DNA from: Candidatus Hodarchaeota archaeon
GTDB lineage: Archaea > Asgardarchaeota > Heimdallarchaeia > Hodarchaeales > Hodarchaeaceae
NCBI GenBank assembly: GCA_016840285.1
Contig: JAEOSR010000033.1
Location: forward strand, 1 to 40,700
Direction: 5' to 3'
DNA length: 40,700 bases
Shown: positions 6,983 to 14,147 of the stretch, piece by piece
Position numbering within the stretch: position 1 is the stretch's first letter
How the letters are laid out: each line of letters starts with the position of its first letter
The notes under the pieces: generated by a model
Told to the model about the DNA's origin: nothing
Databases searched by the model: none
The model's input: the letters and a program-made list of their open reading frames with translations, nothing else
Translations under genes and position numbers: made by a program

Positions 6983-7849
6983 TTAATTGGCTATGATTGC
7001 AAAATCATTGACAAAGTGGTGAATGCCTGGGGCTACTGTTTTAATGAGTTTTTTGTCACTTGTTTTAATTGTAAGATGAGGAAATGCTTCTTTAATCACA
7101 GCTTGTATTTGGGGCTGCCAATCTGTTGGTTTCCGTGAGCTCGATAATCCATGAGCATGAATGATTCCTCCTCGTTCTTGGTGTAGACTTGCTAGTGCTG
7201 CAACAAACTGAGTTTTGTCACTAGTAAAATATCCCATGATTACTCGATCTGCCCAATCCTCTGGCGTGATTTTCCGATTGTCTCCAAGTTTTGCTTGGTA
7301 TTGCTTCTTCACCTGATTTTCTTGAATATTTTTCTCCAAAAACTTGAATGCCTTGGGATTAATTTCAATCCCTATGATCTTTACTGTTGGATTGTGGACC
7401 GCTATTGGTAATGATAGATTTCCTACACAAGCAAACATATCAATAATCTGTTCTGCCTTCTGGCAACTTTTGATCATTCGTTGTCGTTCTGCATGGTTTC
7501 CGCTGGAAAATGTCAGTTTTAGGGCATCTATCCAGAATTTGCACCCTAGTTCTTTATGAAGCGTGACAGTATTAGTGTCTCCTGCAAGGACTTCATTAGC
7601 TGGTTGTCGTACTGTTGTAGTTGTTATTCCCACTTTGAGTGCAATTGTTCTTAGTTCTGGCAGGAATTCTAAATATTTTTCACCAATTTCCCTCTTCCAC
7701 GGTAGTAGGTCTGGGTTCAGATTTAATATTCCAACCTCTCCTACTCGTTTCCAGCGTTTTGGTAGGAATGAAATAAGTTGTGCTGGTAGAATTTTTTGGT
7801 CTCGGATAGCTTGTTGAATTTGATGGAATGGAGTTCGTCTGGCGGTCAA
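6983..7849 (-). CDS. taw2: Taw2, tRNA(Phe) wyosine aminocarboxypropyltransferase
   Basis: 288 residues of the Trm5/TYW2 class I SAM-dependent superfamily. [13 protein letters not shown] (~113-125) is the family substrate motif. [14 protein letters not shown] (~137-150) is the SAM-binding loop, and [19 protein letters not shown] (160-178) the acidic ribose-binding strand. In place of the NPPP/N(L)P methyltransferase motif of Trm5 it has VIMGYF (203-208), as in Taw2, which transfers the aminocarboxypropyl group of SAM to 4-demethylwyosine at G37 of tRNA(Phe). The TTG start overlaps the uS14 stop (TTGA), indicating translational coupling as the last gene of the ribosomal operon. No Taw1 or Trm5 gene is in the window. 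Confidence 0.85.
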   Translation of the reverse strand: MTARRTPFHQIQQAIRDQKILPAQLISFLPKRWKRVGEVGILNLNPDLLPWKREIGEKYLEFLPELRTIALKVGITTTTVRQPANEVLAGDTNTVTLHKELGCKFWIDALKLTFSSGNHAERQRMIKSCQKAEQIIDMFACVGNLSLPIAVHNPTVKIIGIEINPKAFKFLEKNIQENQVKKQYQAKLGDNRKITPEDWADRVIMGYFTSDKTQFVAALASLHQERGGIIHAHGLSSSRKPTDWQPQIQAVIKEAFPHLTIKTSDKKLIKTVAPGIHHFVNDFAIIAN

Positions 7850-7995
7850 TATTTTCTAAAACCTAGGTCTGCTGCGATCTCTCGGATGCACCGTCTGCAG
7901 ATGTGCAACCCATATTTTCGAATTATTGCTCTGTGTGTCCCGCATCTCCGACACGTACGTGTTCCCTTCCCAAATTTTTTCTTTGTCTCTGACAT
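7846..7995 (-). CDS. rps14: Ribosomal protein uS14 (zinc-binding)
   Basis: A 49-residue protein starting [20 protein letters not shown]. Four cysteines (C15, C18, C33, C36) form the zinc ribbon of archaeal/eukaryotic uS14, and the C-terminal [13 protein letters not shown] is the family hallmark. It binds the head of the 30S subunit near uS3 and uS10. The ATG at 7995 is 11 nt after the uL5 stop; the stop overlaps the Taw2 start. In most archaea uS8 follows uS14, but here it does not. Its length is in the normal range for the archaeal short form. Confidence 0.95.
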   Translation of the reverse strand: MSETKKKFGKGTRTCRRCGTHRAIIRKYGLHICRRCIREIAADLGFRKY

Positions 7996-8006
7996 CTTAT
8001 GCATGC

Positions 8007-8609
8007 TTATATGACTCCGAGATTGAACTCATGCTTAAAAAAAGCAATTCCTTCCTCTTTGGTAATTTTATGTTTAGTGGGGATTTTCATTTTCCGCGCT
8101 CTGCGTCGATTTGTCCGATATCCAGGACGTTCTAGGACTACTGTAGTATCAAACCCGTGTACCCCAATTTTGGGGTCGTATTTGATATTTGGTAATTTCA
8201 GGTGGTCATCAATTCCTAGGGATAGGTTTCCTTGCCTATCAAAATTCTTTTGAGATACTTCATCCTCAACCGCCCAAAACGCTTTTTTCAAGAACTCCTG
8301 TGCAAGTTCCCCTCTGAGCGTTGTGAATACGGCTATGGGTTCGTGTTTTCTAATCCCAAATCCTCGGACTGATTCTTTCGCTCTCCCGTCTGCTGGGGCT
8401 TGATTTGTAAGGATTTCGCAGAGTGTTCTGGCTCGTTCTAGTTCTGGGCCTGAGGTGCCCACTGCAAAATTCACAGACACTTTTAGAATTCGGGGTTTTC
8501 GCATTGGGTGTGTTTTCCATTCAGCCACGAATGCTTTTTCATTGTCTGTGAGTGGGACTGGTTCCCTTTCTTCTTCTGCTGTTGGGAGAGTTCTTTTCCT
8601 AAAGCTCAT
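8007..8609 (-). CDS. rpl5: Ribosomal protein uL5
   Basis: 200 residues from the ATG at 8609. Diagnostic segments: [20 protein letters not shown] near the N-terminus, the [22 protein letters not shown] loop (~80-100), and [20 protein letters not shown] near the C-terminus. uL5 anchors 5S rRNA in the central protuberance of the 50S subunit and contacts P-site tRNA. The frame is open another 20 codons upstream, but that part overlaps eS4 and does not match the family, so the ATG at 8609 (11-nt overlap with eS4) was chosen. There is a short N-terminal extension ([15 protein letters not shown]) compared with typical archaeal uL5. Confidence 0.95.
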   Translation of the reverse strand: MSFRKRTLPTAEEEREPVPLTDNEKAFVAEWKTHPMRKPRILKVSVNFAVGTSGPELERARTLCEILTNQAPADGRAKESVRGFGIRKHEPIAVFTTLRGELAQEFLKKAFWAVEDEVSQKNFDRQGNLSLGIDDHLKLPNIKYDPKIGVHGFDTTVVLERPGYRTNRRRARKMKIPTKHKITKEEGIAFFKHEFNLGVI

Positions 8610-9375
8610 TTTCTTCGGTTCCTGTTTCTTGTGGTATTTCAATGACTGGCTTTTCCCGACCGATAACAAACAGGTGTTGATCTGTTGTCTTAATTTCCCC
8701 TTTATCTGTCTCTAATGTAACAGTACGTGTTTTTCGTCCGCTTTGAGTTTCTATCTCTTGAATCTTTCCGACAATTCCAACGTTATGTCCTCCCATAATC
8801 AATGCGGTGTTGCCCTCGGCAAAGGGGTAATGATCTTCAAGTGTTTTGTCTTCTAGGTTAAACATCACACTATCTTTGACTGCTAGTTCTGTGATAGGGA
8901 ATTTTTGTTCTTCTCCAGGATTCATCAAAAAATTTCTGCCATCGTGAAACGTGAGTTGAATTTGGCTATTTTTAACAGTCTGTTTTCTCTTGATCCGTTG
9001 CATCTTCAGATGTGCATCATCTTGTGAGATTGGATGAAGTTTAAATCTACGTTTTCCACGGTACGGCGTCAGTCGAAAATATTCCTCTGTTTTTGTGATT
9101 TCTAATATATCCATAGGGCCTAAACTTGATTTGTAGCTGGTCTGAACCTTTCCATCAATTTTGATCATTTTTCTGCTTAATATTTTCTTGACTTCGGAAA
9201 GGGTTTTTGCGTATCCTAACATTTCTCTAATTACAATTCCTAACGGGATCGAAGATTCCCTTGTACTTCGTGTCGGGTAAGGATTGATTGTAAAGGTTCC
9301 ATGTTTTCTTTGTATGGGATAGGCGATTGGAGCGCTTAATCGTTTTCTATGTTGTGGACTTCCTTTCTTACCCAT
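8599..9375 (-). CDS. rps4e: Ribosomal protein eS4
   Basis: 258 residues, the usual archaeal/eukaryotic length. It starts MGKKGSPQHRKRLSAPIAYP, contains an S4 RNA-binding segment (IPLGIVIREMLGYAKTLSEV through MIKIDGKV), the eS4 central domain, and a KOW-type motif near IMGGHNVGIVGKIQEIE. eS4 is absent from bacteria and binds 16S rRNA in the body of the small subunit. It occupies its standard archaeal place between uL24 and uL5. The ATG start at 9375 lies 14 nt after the uL24 stop. Confidence 0.97.
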   Translation of the reverse strand: MGKKGSPQHRKRLSAPIAYPIQRKHGTFTINPYPTRSTRESSIPLGIVIREMLGYAKTLSEVKKILSRKMIKIDGKVQTSYKSSLGPMDILEITKTEEYFRLTPYRGKRRFKLHPISQDDAHLKMQRIKRKQTVKNSQIQLTFHDGRNFLMNPGEEQKFPITELAVKDSVMFNLEDKTLEDHYPFAEGNTALIMGGHNVGIVGKIQEIETQSGRKTRTVTLETDKGEIKTTDQHLFVIGREKPVIEIPQETGTEENEL

Positions 9376-9389
9376 TGTTTCCTACTCCA

Positions 9390-9818
9390 TTATTCTTCTT
9401 CTGTGGCTTCTGCTGCGCTGATATCGTCTTCATCAATTTCAAGTTCCATTTTTGCCCGTCGTTCAAGAATCTTCTTTCGTGATTTGTCTACTTTACCAAA
9501 TCGCCGAATAACTACCTTTGAAGCATCAATTTTGTACATTACCTTTGACTTATCCGCTTTTTCACGGGCTATTCCATCAATTCCCAAACGTCTTTTCTTC
9601 GTATCAACAGTGAGAACTTTCCCTTCAGTCCCCATGAAATCGCCTGTGGTGATATAAACCACATCACCTGTGCGTACAGGCATTTTTTTAACTTTGTATT
9701 TTGTTTGCAAGTCTTTGGAAAGTCGTGCGGACATCATTTTCGATCGTTGAAATGAATCTGCTGTGAATAATCGTCGTCTTTGTTTTGATGGATCACGAGT
9801 TTTTGTTTTTGAACCCAT
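9390..9818 (-). CDS. rpl24: Ribosomal protein uL24
   Basis: 142 residues from the ATG at 9818. Family features: SKTKTRDPSKQRRRLFTADS at the N-terminus, then the KOW motif VRTGDVVYITTGDFMGTEGK that contacts 23S rRNA near the 5' end, and a C-terminal acidic tail (ELEIDEDDISAAEATEEE). A GTG at 9830 would add four residues (MKRK), but AAGGTGA is better placed for the ATG. uL24 is an assembly initiator of the large subunit. It lies 18 nt after uL14 in the standard order. Confidence 0.95.
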   Translation of the reverse strand: MGSKTKTRDPSKQRRRLFTADSFQRSKMMSARLSKDLQTKYKVKKMPVRTGDVVYITTGDFMGTEGKVLTVDTKKRRLGIDGIAREKADKSKVMYKIDASKVVIRRFGKVDKSRKKILERRAKMELEIDEDDISAAEATEEE

Positions 9819-9836
9819 TTTTCTCTTCACCTTCTT

Positions 9837-10253
9837 TCAGGAAATAACTCGCGCTGTACTCGCAATTCGTGGCCACGCGTCGGCTGCTTCTTTTGATACC
9901 GCTCCCCGAATCTCACTTCCACGTGGCTCTCCTTGTTCGTTTGTCACAACCACTGCATTATCTTCAAAATAGACCCAGCTTCCATCTGATCGTTTATAGG
10001 GTTTTTTTTGTCTGATTACTACGGCATGCACTATTTGTCTTCGCAGTTTGGGTGTTCCTTTTTTGACAGAGCATACGATCATATCCCCTACTCTTGCTGC
10101 AGGTTGTCGTCTCAATCGTGTATTATGCCCTTTTACACTAATAACTTGAATCATTCTTGCTCCAGAGTTATCAGCTACCCTAACAATGGCCCCAGTTGGT
10201 AAGGCTCGGGTTATTTTCCTTGTTACAAGCCGTAATGATCTTCTCTTCTTCAT
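9837..10253 (-). CDS. rpl14: Ribosomal protein uL14
   Basis: 138 residues with core sequences GAIVRVADNSGARMIQVISV, the DMIVCSVKKGTPKLRRQIVH strand and the conserved FEDNAVVVTNEQGEPRGSEI loop, ending AADAWPRIASTARVIS. uL14 lies at the subunit interface, contacting 16S helix 14 and eL24/uL19 neighbours. ATG start, 5 nt after the uS17 stop, in normal archaeal order. The basic N-terminal extension MKKRRSLRLVTRKI fits the archaeal form. Confidence 0.97.
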   Translation of the reverse strand: MKKRRSLRLVTRKITRALPTGAIVRVADNSGARMIQVISVKGHNTRLRRQPAARVGDMIVCSVKKGTPKLRRQIVHAVVIRQKKPYKRSDGSWVYFEDNAVVVTNEQGEPRGSEIRGAVSKEAADAWPRIASTARVIS

Positions 10254-10258
10254 TTTTC

Positions 10259-10603
10259 TTATTCTCCTTTCCCTAGGTTTTCAATTACTACGAATGATAC
10301 GGTTTTTGATAGCGGACGACACTCTCCAATTCGTATTTGGTCTCCAACCTTTGCGTCTATACAGGGGGGATTATGAGCGTGCATCCGTACGGTTGAGCGC
10401 CCATATCGTTTGTATTTTCTTACTAATTCCAGATAGGGTCTTTGAACAGTTACTGTTTTGTCCATTCTGTCTGAAATTACTTCTGTTTCAATAATTCGTC
10501 CACGAACGGATAATGTTCCATGGAAGGGACAGTTCTGGTCATCGCATGTCCTCTTAGGTGTTGGAGCAATTCCGATATGTCGTGAATATTTTTTCTTCAC
10601 CAT
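10259..10603 (-). CDS. rps17: Ribosomal protein uS17
   Basis: 114 residues with the archaeal N-terminal region PTPKRTCDDQNCPFHG (C20 and C25) and the OB-fold core: VRGRIIETEVISDRMDKTVT, RPYLELVRKYKRYGRSTVRM and IRIGECRPLSKTVSFVVIE. uS17 binds 16S rRNA helices 7 and 11. Its ATG overlaps the end of the Rpp29 gene by 7 nt, indicating coupled translation. Confidence 0.96.
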   Translation of the reverse strand: MVKKKYSRHIGIAPTPKRTCDDQNCPFHGTLSVRGRIIETEVISDRMDKTVTVQRPYLELVRKYKRYGRSTVRMHAHNPPCIDAKVGDQIRIGECRPLSKTVSFVVIENLGKGE

Positions 10604-10884
10604 TTTCGTTTCCTCATACGTTTAATGCGGTCTTCATGTCGTCCTTTCATTTGTTTGCCATTTATTTCGTATGATTGGTTATTAATTGTGATTCGTAATT
10701 TTGATTGATCCTTTGGGATCATTTTTAGCCCTGTAGAGGTTCTTATTTCCCAGGTATTTTTTGTTTCGTTTCTAATTTCTCCTGAAAACACTTTCCCTGA
10801 GTATTTAATTTCACAATGTCGGTTTATTAATCTAATTCTTAATAAATTTCTCTCTGATGATACTTCATGGCGATTATGGGACAT
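10597..10884 (-). CDS. rnp1: RNase P protein component 1 (Rpp29/Pop4)
   Basis: 95 residues with the Sm-like barrel of archaeal Rpp29: HCEIKYSGKVFSGEIRNETK, NTWEIRTSTGLKMIPKDQSK, and the basic C-terminal helix GRHEDRIKRMRKRKW. Together with Rpp21 it binds the specificity domain of RNase P RNA and improves pre-tRNA 5' processing. Location between uL29 and uS17 is the classic archaeal arrangement. It overlaps uL29 by 11 nt and uS17 by 7 nt. No small SUI1-like gene is inserted here, unlike in many archaea; aIF1 is elsewhere in the window (19791). Confidence 0.93.
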   Translation of the reverse strand: MSHNRHEVSSERNLLRIRLINRHCEIKYSGKVFSGEIRNETKNTWEIRTSTGLKMIPKDQSKLRITINNQSYEINGKQMKGRHEDRIKRMRKRKW

Positions 10885-11086
10885 CTCGTTCTTCCTTATT
10901 AATTGTGAGGATTCGTGCCACTGTTCGTCTTAGTTCACGTATACGGCCTGAGGATTCAACCGACCCTGTTCGAGCTTTACCTCTCAGTGTCAACAATTCG
11001 GTTTTCAATTCTATTAACTTCTTCTCCCGCTCGGGAGGAGTCATTTTTCGAATTTCTGCTTTACGCAAGATTGCCGTTTTAATCAC
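10874..11086 (-). CDS. rpl29: Ribosomal protein uL29
   Basis: 70 residues from the GTG at 11086. The two-helix hairpin is visible as LRKAEIRKMTPPEREKKLIE, LKTELLTLRGKARTG and SSGRIRELRRTVARILTI. uL29 sits at the peptide exit tunnel and is a docking site for nascent-chain factors. GTG at 11086 was chosen over TTG at 11098 because GAGGA lies about 6 nt upstream of it and it overlaps the uS3 stop by only 8 nt. Confidence 0.92.
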   Translation of the reverse strand: MIKTAILRKAEIRKMTPPEREKKLIELKTELLTLRGKARTGSVESSGRIRELRRTVARILTINKEERDVP

Positions 11087-11894
11087 CGTCTTCCTCAAAA
11101 TCTTCAGATTTCAGTAATTCTTCGTCTTTTTCTTCCTCTTCAATTTCAGGTTCCGCTTCAGGTAAAGGTTCTATTTCTTCTTCCGTTTCAGATGTAATTT
11201 CTTCTTTTGTTTCAGGTAAAGATTCTTCTTTTAATTCAGCTTCAGGAAGTATTTCTTCTTCTTCCTCGACTAGATCTTGATCCTCTGGTTTACCAAAAAC
11301 ATTAGGAATGAGTACAGAGTCATCAGGAAGCACGGCGTCAGGTTGCATGATCTTTACGTGAACTCCTATAACTCCCTGTTTTAGCGTAACTTCCATTACA
11401 GTATCTTCAACATATTTCCTAGAAGGTTCTCCACATTTAGCTACGAATCCTTCTCTGAATACTTCTGATCGTGCACGTTGGGAGGTCAATTTTCCTTTTA
11501 TCGTAATTTCGCAGCCTCGTGCTTCAGCGGACATGATTCGTCGAACGAGGGCGTATCCTGCTCTACGAAAATGAAATCCCTTTTGGATCTGTGAAATCAG
11601 TCGTCCTGCCATTACTCGGGAATTTAATCGAGGATTATCAAGATCTTTGATCTCTAGTTGAGGGGTTTCCAATCCATATACGTGTTCTAGCACTTCAGTG
11701 ATTTTCCTAACATTGCGTCCACGTCTTCCAATCACCATTCCTAGACGTACGGCATGGATTACGACTCGATGCCCCATTGGTGTTTTGTGAATTTCTACCT
11801 TTCCTTGTCCAGCTAGCTGTAATTCATCATTTAGGAATTCACTTACTTGAACGTATTGTAAGTTTCTATTTAATAATTCCTTTCTTGCTGCCAT
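11079..11894 (-). CDS. rps3: Ribosomal protein uS3 with long acidic tail
   Basis: 271 residues. The N-terminal KH domain contains VIGRRGRNVRKI (54-65). The C-terminal uS3 domain follows (KGFHFRRAGYALVRRIMSAE, then GVIGVHVKIMQPDAVLPDDS). uS3 lines the mRNA entry channel with uS4 and uS5. After about residue 207 a ~64-residue, almost purely acidic tail is appended, made of loosely repeated LPEAE/LPETKEEI units. Archaeal uS3 commonly ends soon after the KH2 domain, so the tail is the unusual part. ATG start at 11894, with GGAGG about a dozen nt upstream. Confidence 0.96.
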   Translation of the reverse strand: MAARKELLNRNLQYVQVSEFLNDELQLAGQGKVEIHKTPMGHRVVIHAVRLGMVIGRRGRNVRKITEVLEHVYGLETPQLEIKDLDNPRLNSRVMAGRLISQIQKGFHFRRAGYALVRRIMSAEARGCEITIKGKLTSQRARSEVFREGFVAKCGEPSRKYVEDTVMEVTLKQGVIGVHVKIMQPDAVLPDDSVLIPNVFGKPEDQDLVEEEEEILPEAELKEESLPETKEEITSETEEEIEPLPEAEPEIEEEEKDEELLKSEDFEEDGD

Positions 11895-11898
11895 TCCC

Positions 11899-12375
11899 TC
11901 ATTCCTCCGTGACCACTACTTCTACGTGTGTTAATGTTTGATTGCTTGGGGATGACCGTCCATGGGCTCGTGGCATGATTCCTCGGATTTTCCGTCCTCT
12001 TTGTGCTGCGATATGCGTGATTCGTAACCGACTGACCTCTAATCCTTTAAACGAGGAATTCTGTTCCACATTTTCTAGGACTCGTAAGATTTCTCTTGCT
12101 GCCTTTTGTGGGTAGCGTCCTGCTGGCCATTTTTGTAAATCACGTCGGTGGGGAACTTTTTTCCGATAGCGTTTGAAAGGAACACTTTTATCTCCAGTTA
12201 TTACTTGTTCAAGATATTCCTGGGCTGTTTCTAAGTATTTTCCTTTGAGTTCGTGACAGATTTCACGAGCATGTTTTGGCGAAATTCGCATATTCCGTCC
12301 TGTTGCGATCGCGGTGCGGTCTGCATCTAACCCAAAGACAGAAATTTTGTAATTTGGCACTTCAAATTCAACCAT
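11899..12375 (-). CDS. rpl22: Ribosomal protein uL22
   Basis: 158 residues, typical archaeal length. Core matches: NMRISPKHAREICHELKGK, PFKRYRKKVPHRRD, the GRYPQKAAREILRVLENVEQ helix and the tunnel loop RGRKIRGIMPRAHGRSSPSN, then THVEVVVTEE. uL22's extended loop lines the exit tunnel. It is the first gene of this minus-strand operon. In nearly all prokaryotes uS19 precedes it in the same direction, but here uS19 is divergent. Confidence 0.96.
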   Translation of the reverse strand: MVEFEVPNYKISVFGLDADRTAIATGRNMRISPKHAREICHELKGKYLETAQEYLEQVITGDKSVPFKRYRKKVPHRRDLQKWPAGRYPQKAAREILRVLENVEQNSSFKGLEVSRLRITHIAAQRGRKIRGIMPRAHGRSSPSNQTLTHVEVVVTEE

Positions 12376-12754
12376 TTTAAAGACTGAGGAATAATCCTGA
12401 ATCCTTTTTTGTTTTCTTTTTTTTTGACCTTTACACGTAGTATTGGCTTATTTCAAACATTTAAGGTTACGATTTTTTCGTTATAAAAATCATCTCCTTC
12501 CACTGATTCATATACGCAATTCAAATCCTTTGAATCATTTCTTTTGCATACTTGTCTTTTCATCGTTTCAGCTATCTTGGTTCCAGTAGTGCATCTTATC
12601 CTCCTTTCTAACATTTTTTAGGTAGTATACATGTTGTTTTCTATATACTTATTTTTTTTACTCATATCCGTGTTTTTCTCCTATAGAATGTCCACCCGGC
12701 ATTTTTTTAACCACCTTGTTTTTTCCCTATATATGAAAGTAAAGGTGATTTTCT
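12376..12754. promoter_or_regulatory. Divergent promoter region between uL22 and uS19
   Basis: 379 non-coding bases separate the two operons. For uS19, a TATA-like CTATATATG at about 12728-12736 and a ribosome binding site AAAGGTGA at 12741-12748 precede the TTG at 12755. For the uL22 operon, TATA-like elements on the minus strand include CCTTAAATG at about 12455-12465. Pyrimidine runs (c/t-rich 12400-12430) lie in the uL22 leader. No small ORF or strong hairpin is obvious; r-protein autoregulation here is possible but not shown. Confidence 0.45.
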
Positions 12755-13150
12755 TTGTCTTCCCGTCGTGGTTTTCGTTATCGTGGATTTTCTCTAGATG
12801 AACTTCGTCAAAAATCTATGGATGAGTTTATTTCCCTTCTTCCTGCCCGTCAGCGTCGATCACTGACTCGTGGGATGAGTACTCAACACATTAAACTTAT
12901 GGAACGTATTCTTGCTAGCAAAGAATCAAAACGACCTGTAAGAACGCATTGTCGTGATTTTATCATTCTTCCTGAACTTATTGGTGCTATTGTTCAGGTT
13001 TATAACGGTAGGGAGTTCCTTCGTGTTAATATTCTCCCAGAAATGCTTGGCCATTATTTGGGGGAGTTTGCACCCACCTGTAAACAGGTTAGACACTCTG
13101 CTCCTGGTATTGGGGCTACAAGAGGATCACAATTTGTCCCCTTGAAGTAA
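12755..13150 (+). CDS. rps19: Ribosomal protein uS19
   Basis: 131 residues with LLPARQRRSLTRGM, the KRPVRTHCRDFIILPELIGA strand, YNGREFLRVNILPEMLGHYL and the C-terminal GEFAPTCKQVRHSAPGIGAT motif, ending VPLK. uS19 contacts A-site tRNA and bridges the subunits. The TTG start at 12755 is supported by AAAGGTGA six bases upstream and by the family N-terminus (FRYRGFSLDEL). It stands alone on the plus strand and converges on RNase III. No uL2, uL23 or uL4 precede it, so the front of the S10 operon lies elsewhere. Confidence 0.95.
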   Translation: MSSRRGFRYRGFSLDELRQKSMDEFISLLPARQRRSLTRGMSTQHIKLMERILASKESKRPVRTHCRDFIILPELIGAIVQVYNGREFLRVNILPEMLGHYLGEFAPTCKQVRHSAPGIGATRGSQFVPLK

Positions 13151-13169
13151 AAATTCTTGAAAACGCCTT

Positions 13170-13910
13170 CTAATCACGGTATTTCTGATTTTCTAGTAGG
13201 TGTAGTTTCTGGTATAAGTCGGACGCAGCGTTTTTCTGAGCTTCTTTCTTGTTTTTCCCAGATCCTTTCCCCACCAAGACCGTATTTTGGTAAGTTCCCT
13301 GACATGAATACCAATATTGTGGGTCATGATCAGTTCCCTCCCTTTTAAGCAATTGATAGATGGGCCCAGGTAAATGTCGCTGTTGAAAAAATTCTTGGAC
13401 TTGATTCTTCGGGTTGTACTCATTTTGACCATGGATATTGCTACCAATTTCATCATTGAGCAAGACATTAACTAAAAGATCCTCAAATAACTGTAAAAAA
13501 AGCGATTGACATGACGATAAACCATTAGCGACATACATTGCTCCAAAGATGGCTTCAACAGTGTCAGCAATATCTTTTTCTTGAATAGTATAAGCAAGTG
13601 CACAACGTAAGATTGGATCTATTTGTAGATCTTTTCCTACCTTGGCTAATGTTGTATTTTGAACAATTTCCGCGCGTTTCTTCGTTAAAATCCCCTCAGT
13701 CAAAACTTTCTTGTTATATAGCCAATCAAGAACGAGAAGATCAATAACTGAATCTCCTAGTGTTTCAAGTCTTTGGTTGTCACTGACTTTCGGATCCACT
13801 GATTTATAAGATGGGTGAGTAAGTGCTTCGATAAGTAACGGCAGAGGTAATTGTAGATTCCACCTGAGATTAAATTTTCGAAAAGCTACAGTGTTTTGTT
13901 CCATTGACAT
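13170..13910 (-). CDS. rnc: Ribonuclease III
   Basis: 246 residues with both domains of classical RNase III. The endonuclease domain (1-~155) holds signature NQRLETLGDSVIDLLVLDWL, giving metal ligands E49 and D53. DTVEAIFGAMYVANG supplies D116 and E119, matching E. coli E41, D45, D114 and E117; the residue at the E. coli E38 position is Gln. The C-terminal dsRBD (~165-236) reads NPKNQVQEFFQQRHLPGPIY to GSGKNKKEAQKNAASDLYQK, including the KKEA helix. It cleaves double-stranded RNA, such as rRNA precursors. RNase III is general in bacteria and eukaryotes but uncommon in archaea, which mostly use a splicing endonuclease for rRNA processing. Start M1, or M3 two codons later. Confidence 0.93.
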   Translation of the reverse strand: MSMEQNTVAFRKFNLRWNLQLPLPLLIEALTHPSYKSVDPKVSDNQRLETLGDSVIDLLVLDWLYNKKVLTEGILTKKRAEIVQNTTLAKVGKDLQIDPILRCALAYTIQEKDIADTVEAIFGAMYVANGLSSCQSLFLQLFEDLLVNVLLNDEIGSNIHGQNEYNPKNQVQEFFQQRHLPGPIYQLLKREGTDHDPQYWYSCQGTYQNTVLVGKGSGKNKKEAQKNAASDLYQKLHLLENQKYRD

Positions 13911-14147
13911 TGGAAGAATACCAACTCTGACTTCTAATCTCGTACTTTAGTAATAATAATTATCTTTAACGTGTCTTGTAATAATAAATATCAACTTTTT
14001 AAATTTTAGAAAAAGGGGTGAGAAGGGATTCCTTTGGAAAGGCTTCTTTTTCATTTGTCATGTAGAATGATTTAAAGGAAGCTTAAAATATTAGAATTTG
14101 TAACCAATTATGACCGAGATTCTTCTCAATATATGAAGGAAATATCA
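13911..14147. promoter_or_regulatory. Divergent promoter region
   Basis: AT-rich spacer between the RNase III and coiled-coil genes. CCTTTGGAAAGG at about 14030-14041 can form a short hairpin. TATATG at about 14131-14136 is only ~15 nt from the chosen ATG and is too close to be a conventional TATA box for it. Nothing else is recognisable. Confidence 0.25.

Noticed and set aside
12755..12757. Misread start of uS19 at a later codon
   Set aside because: The TTG has a well-placed AAAGGTGA site and gives the family N-terminus; later codons would cut the conserved opening.
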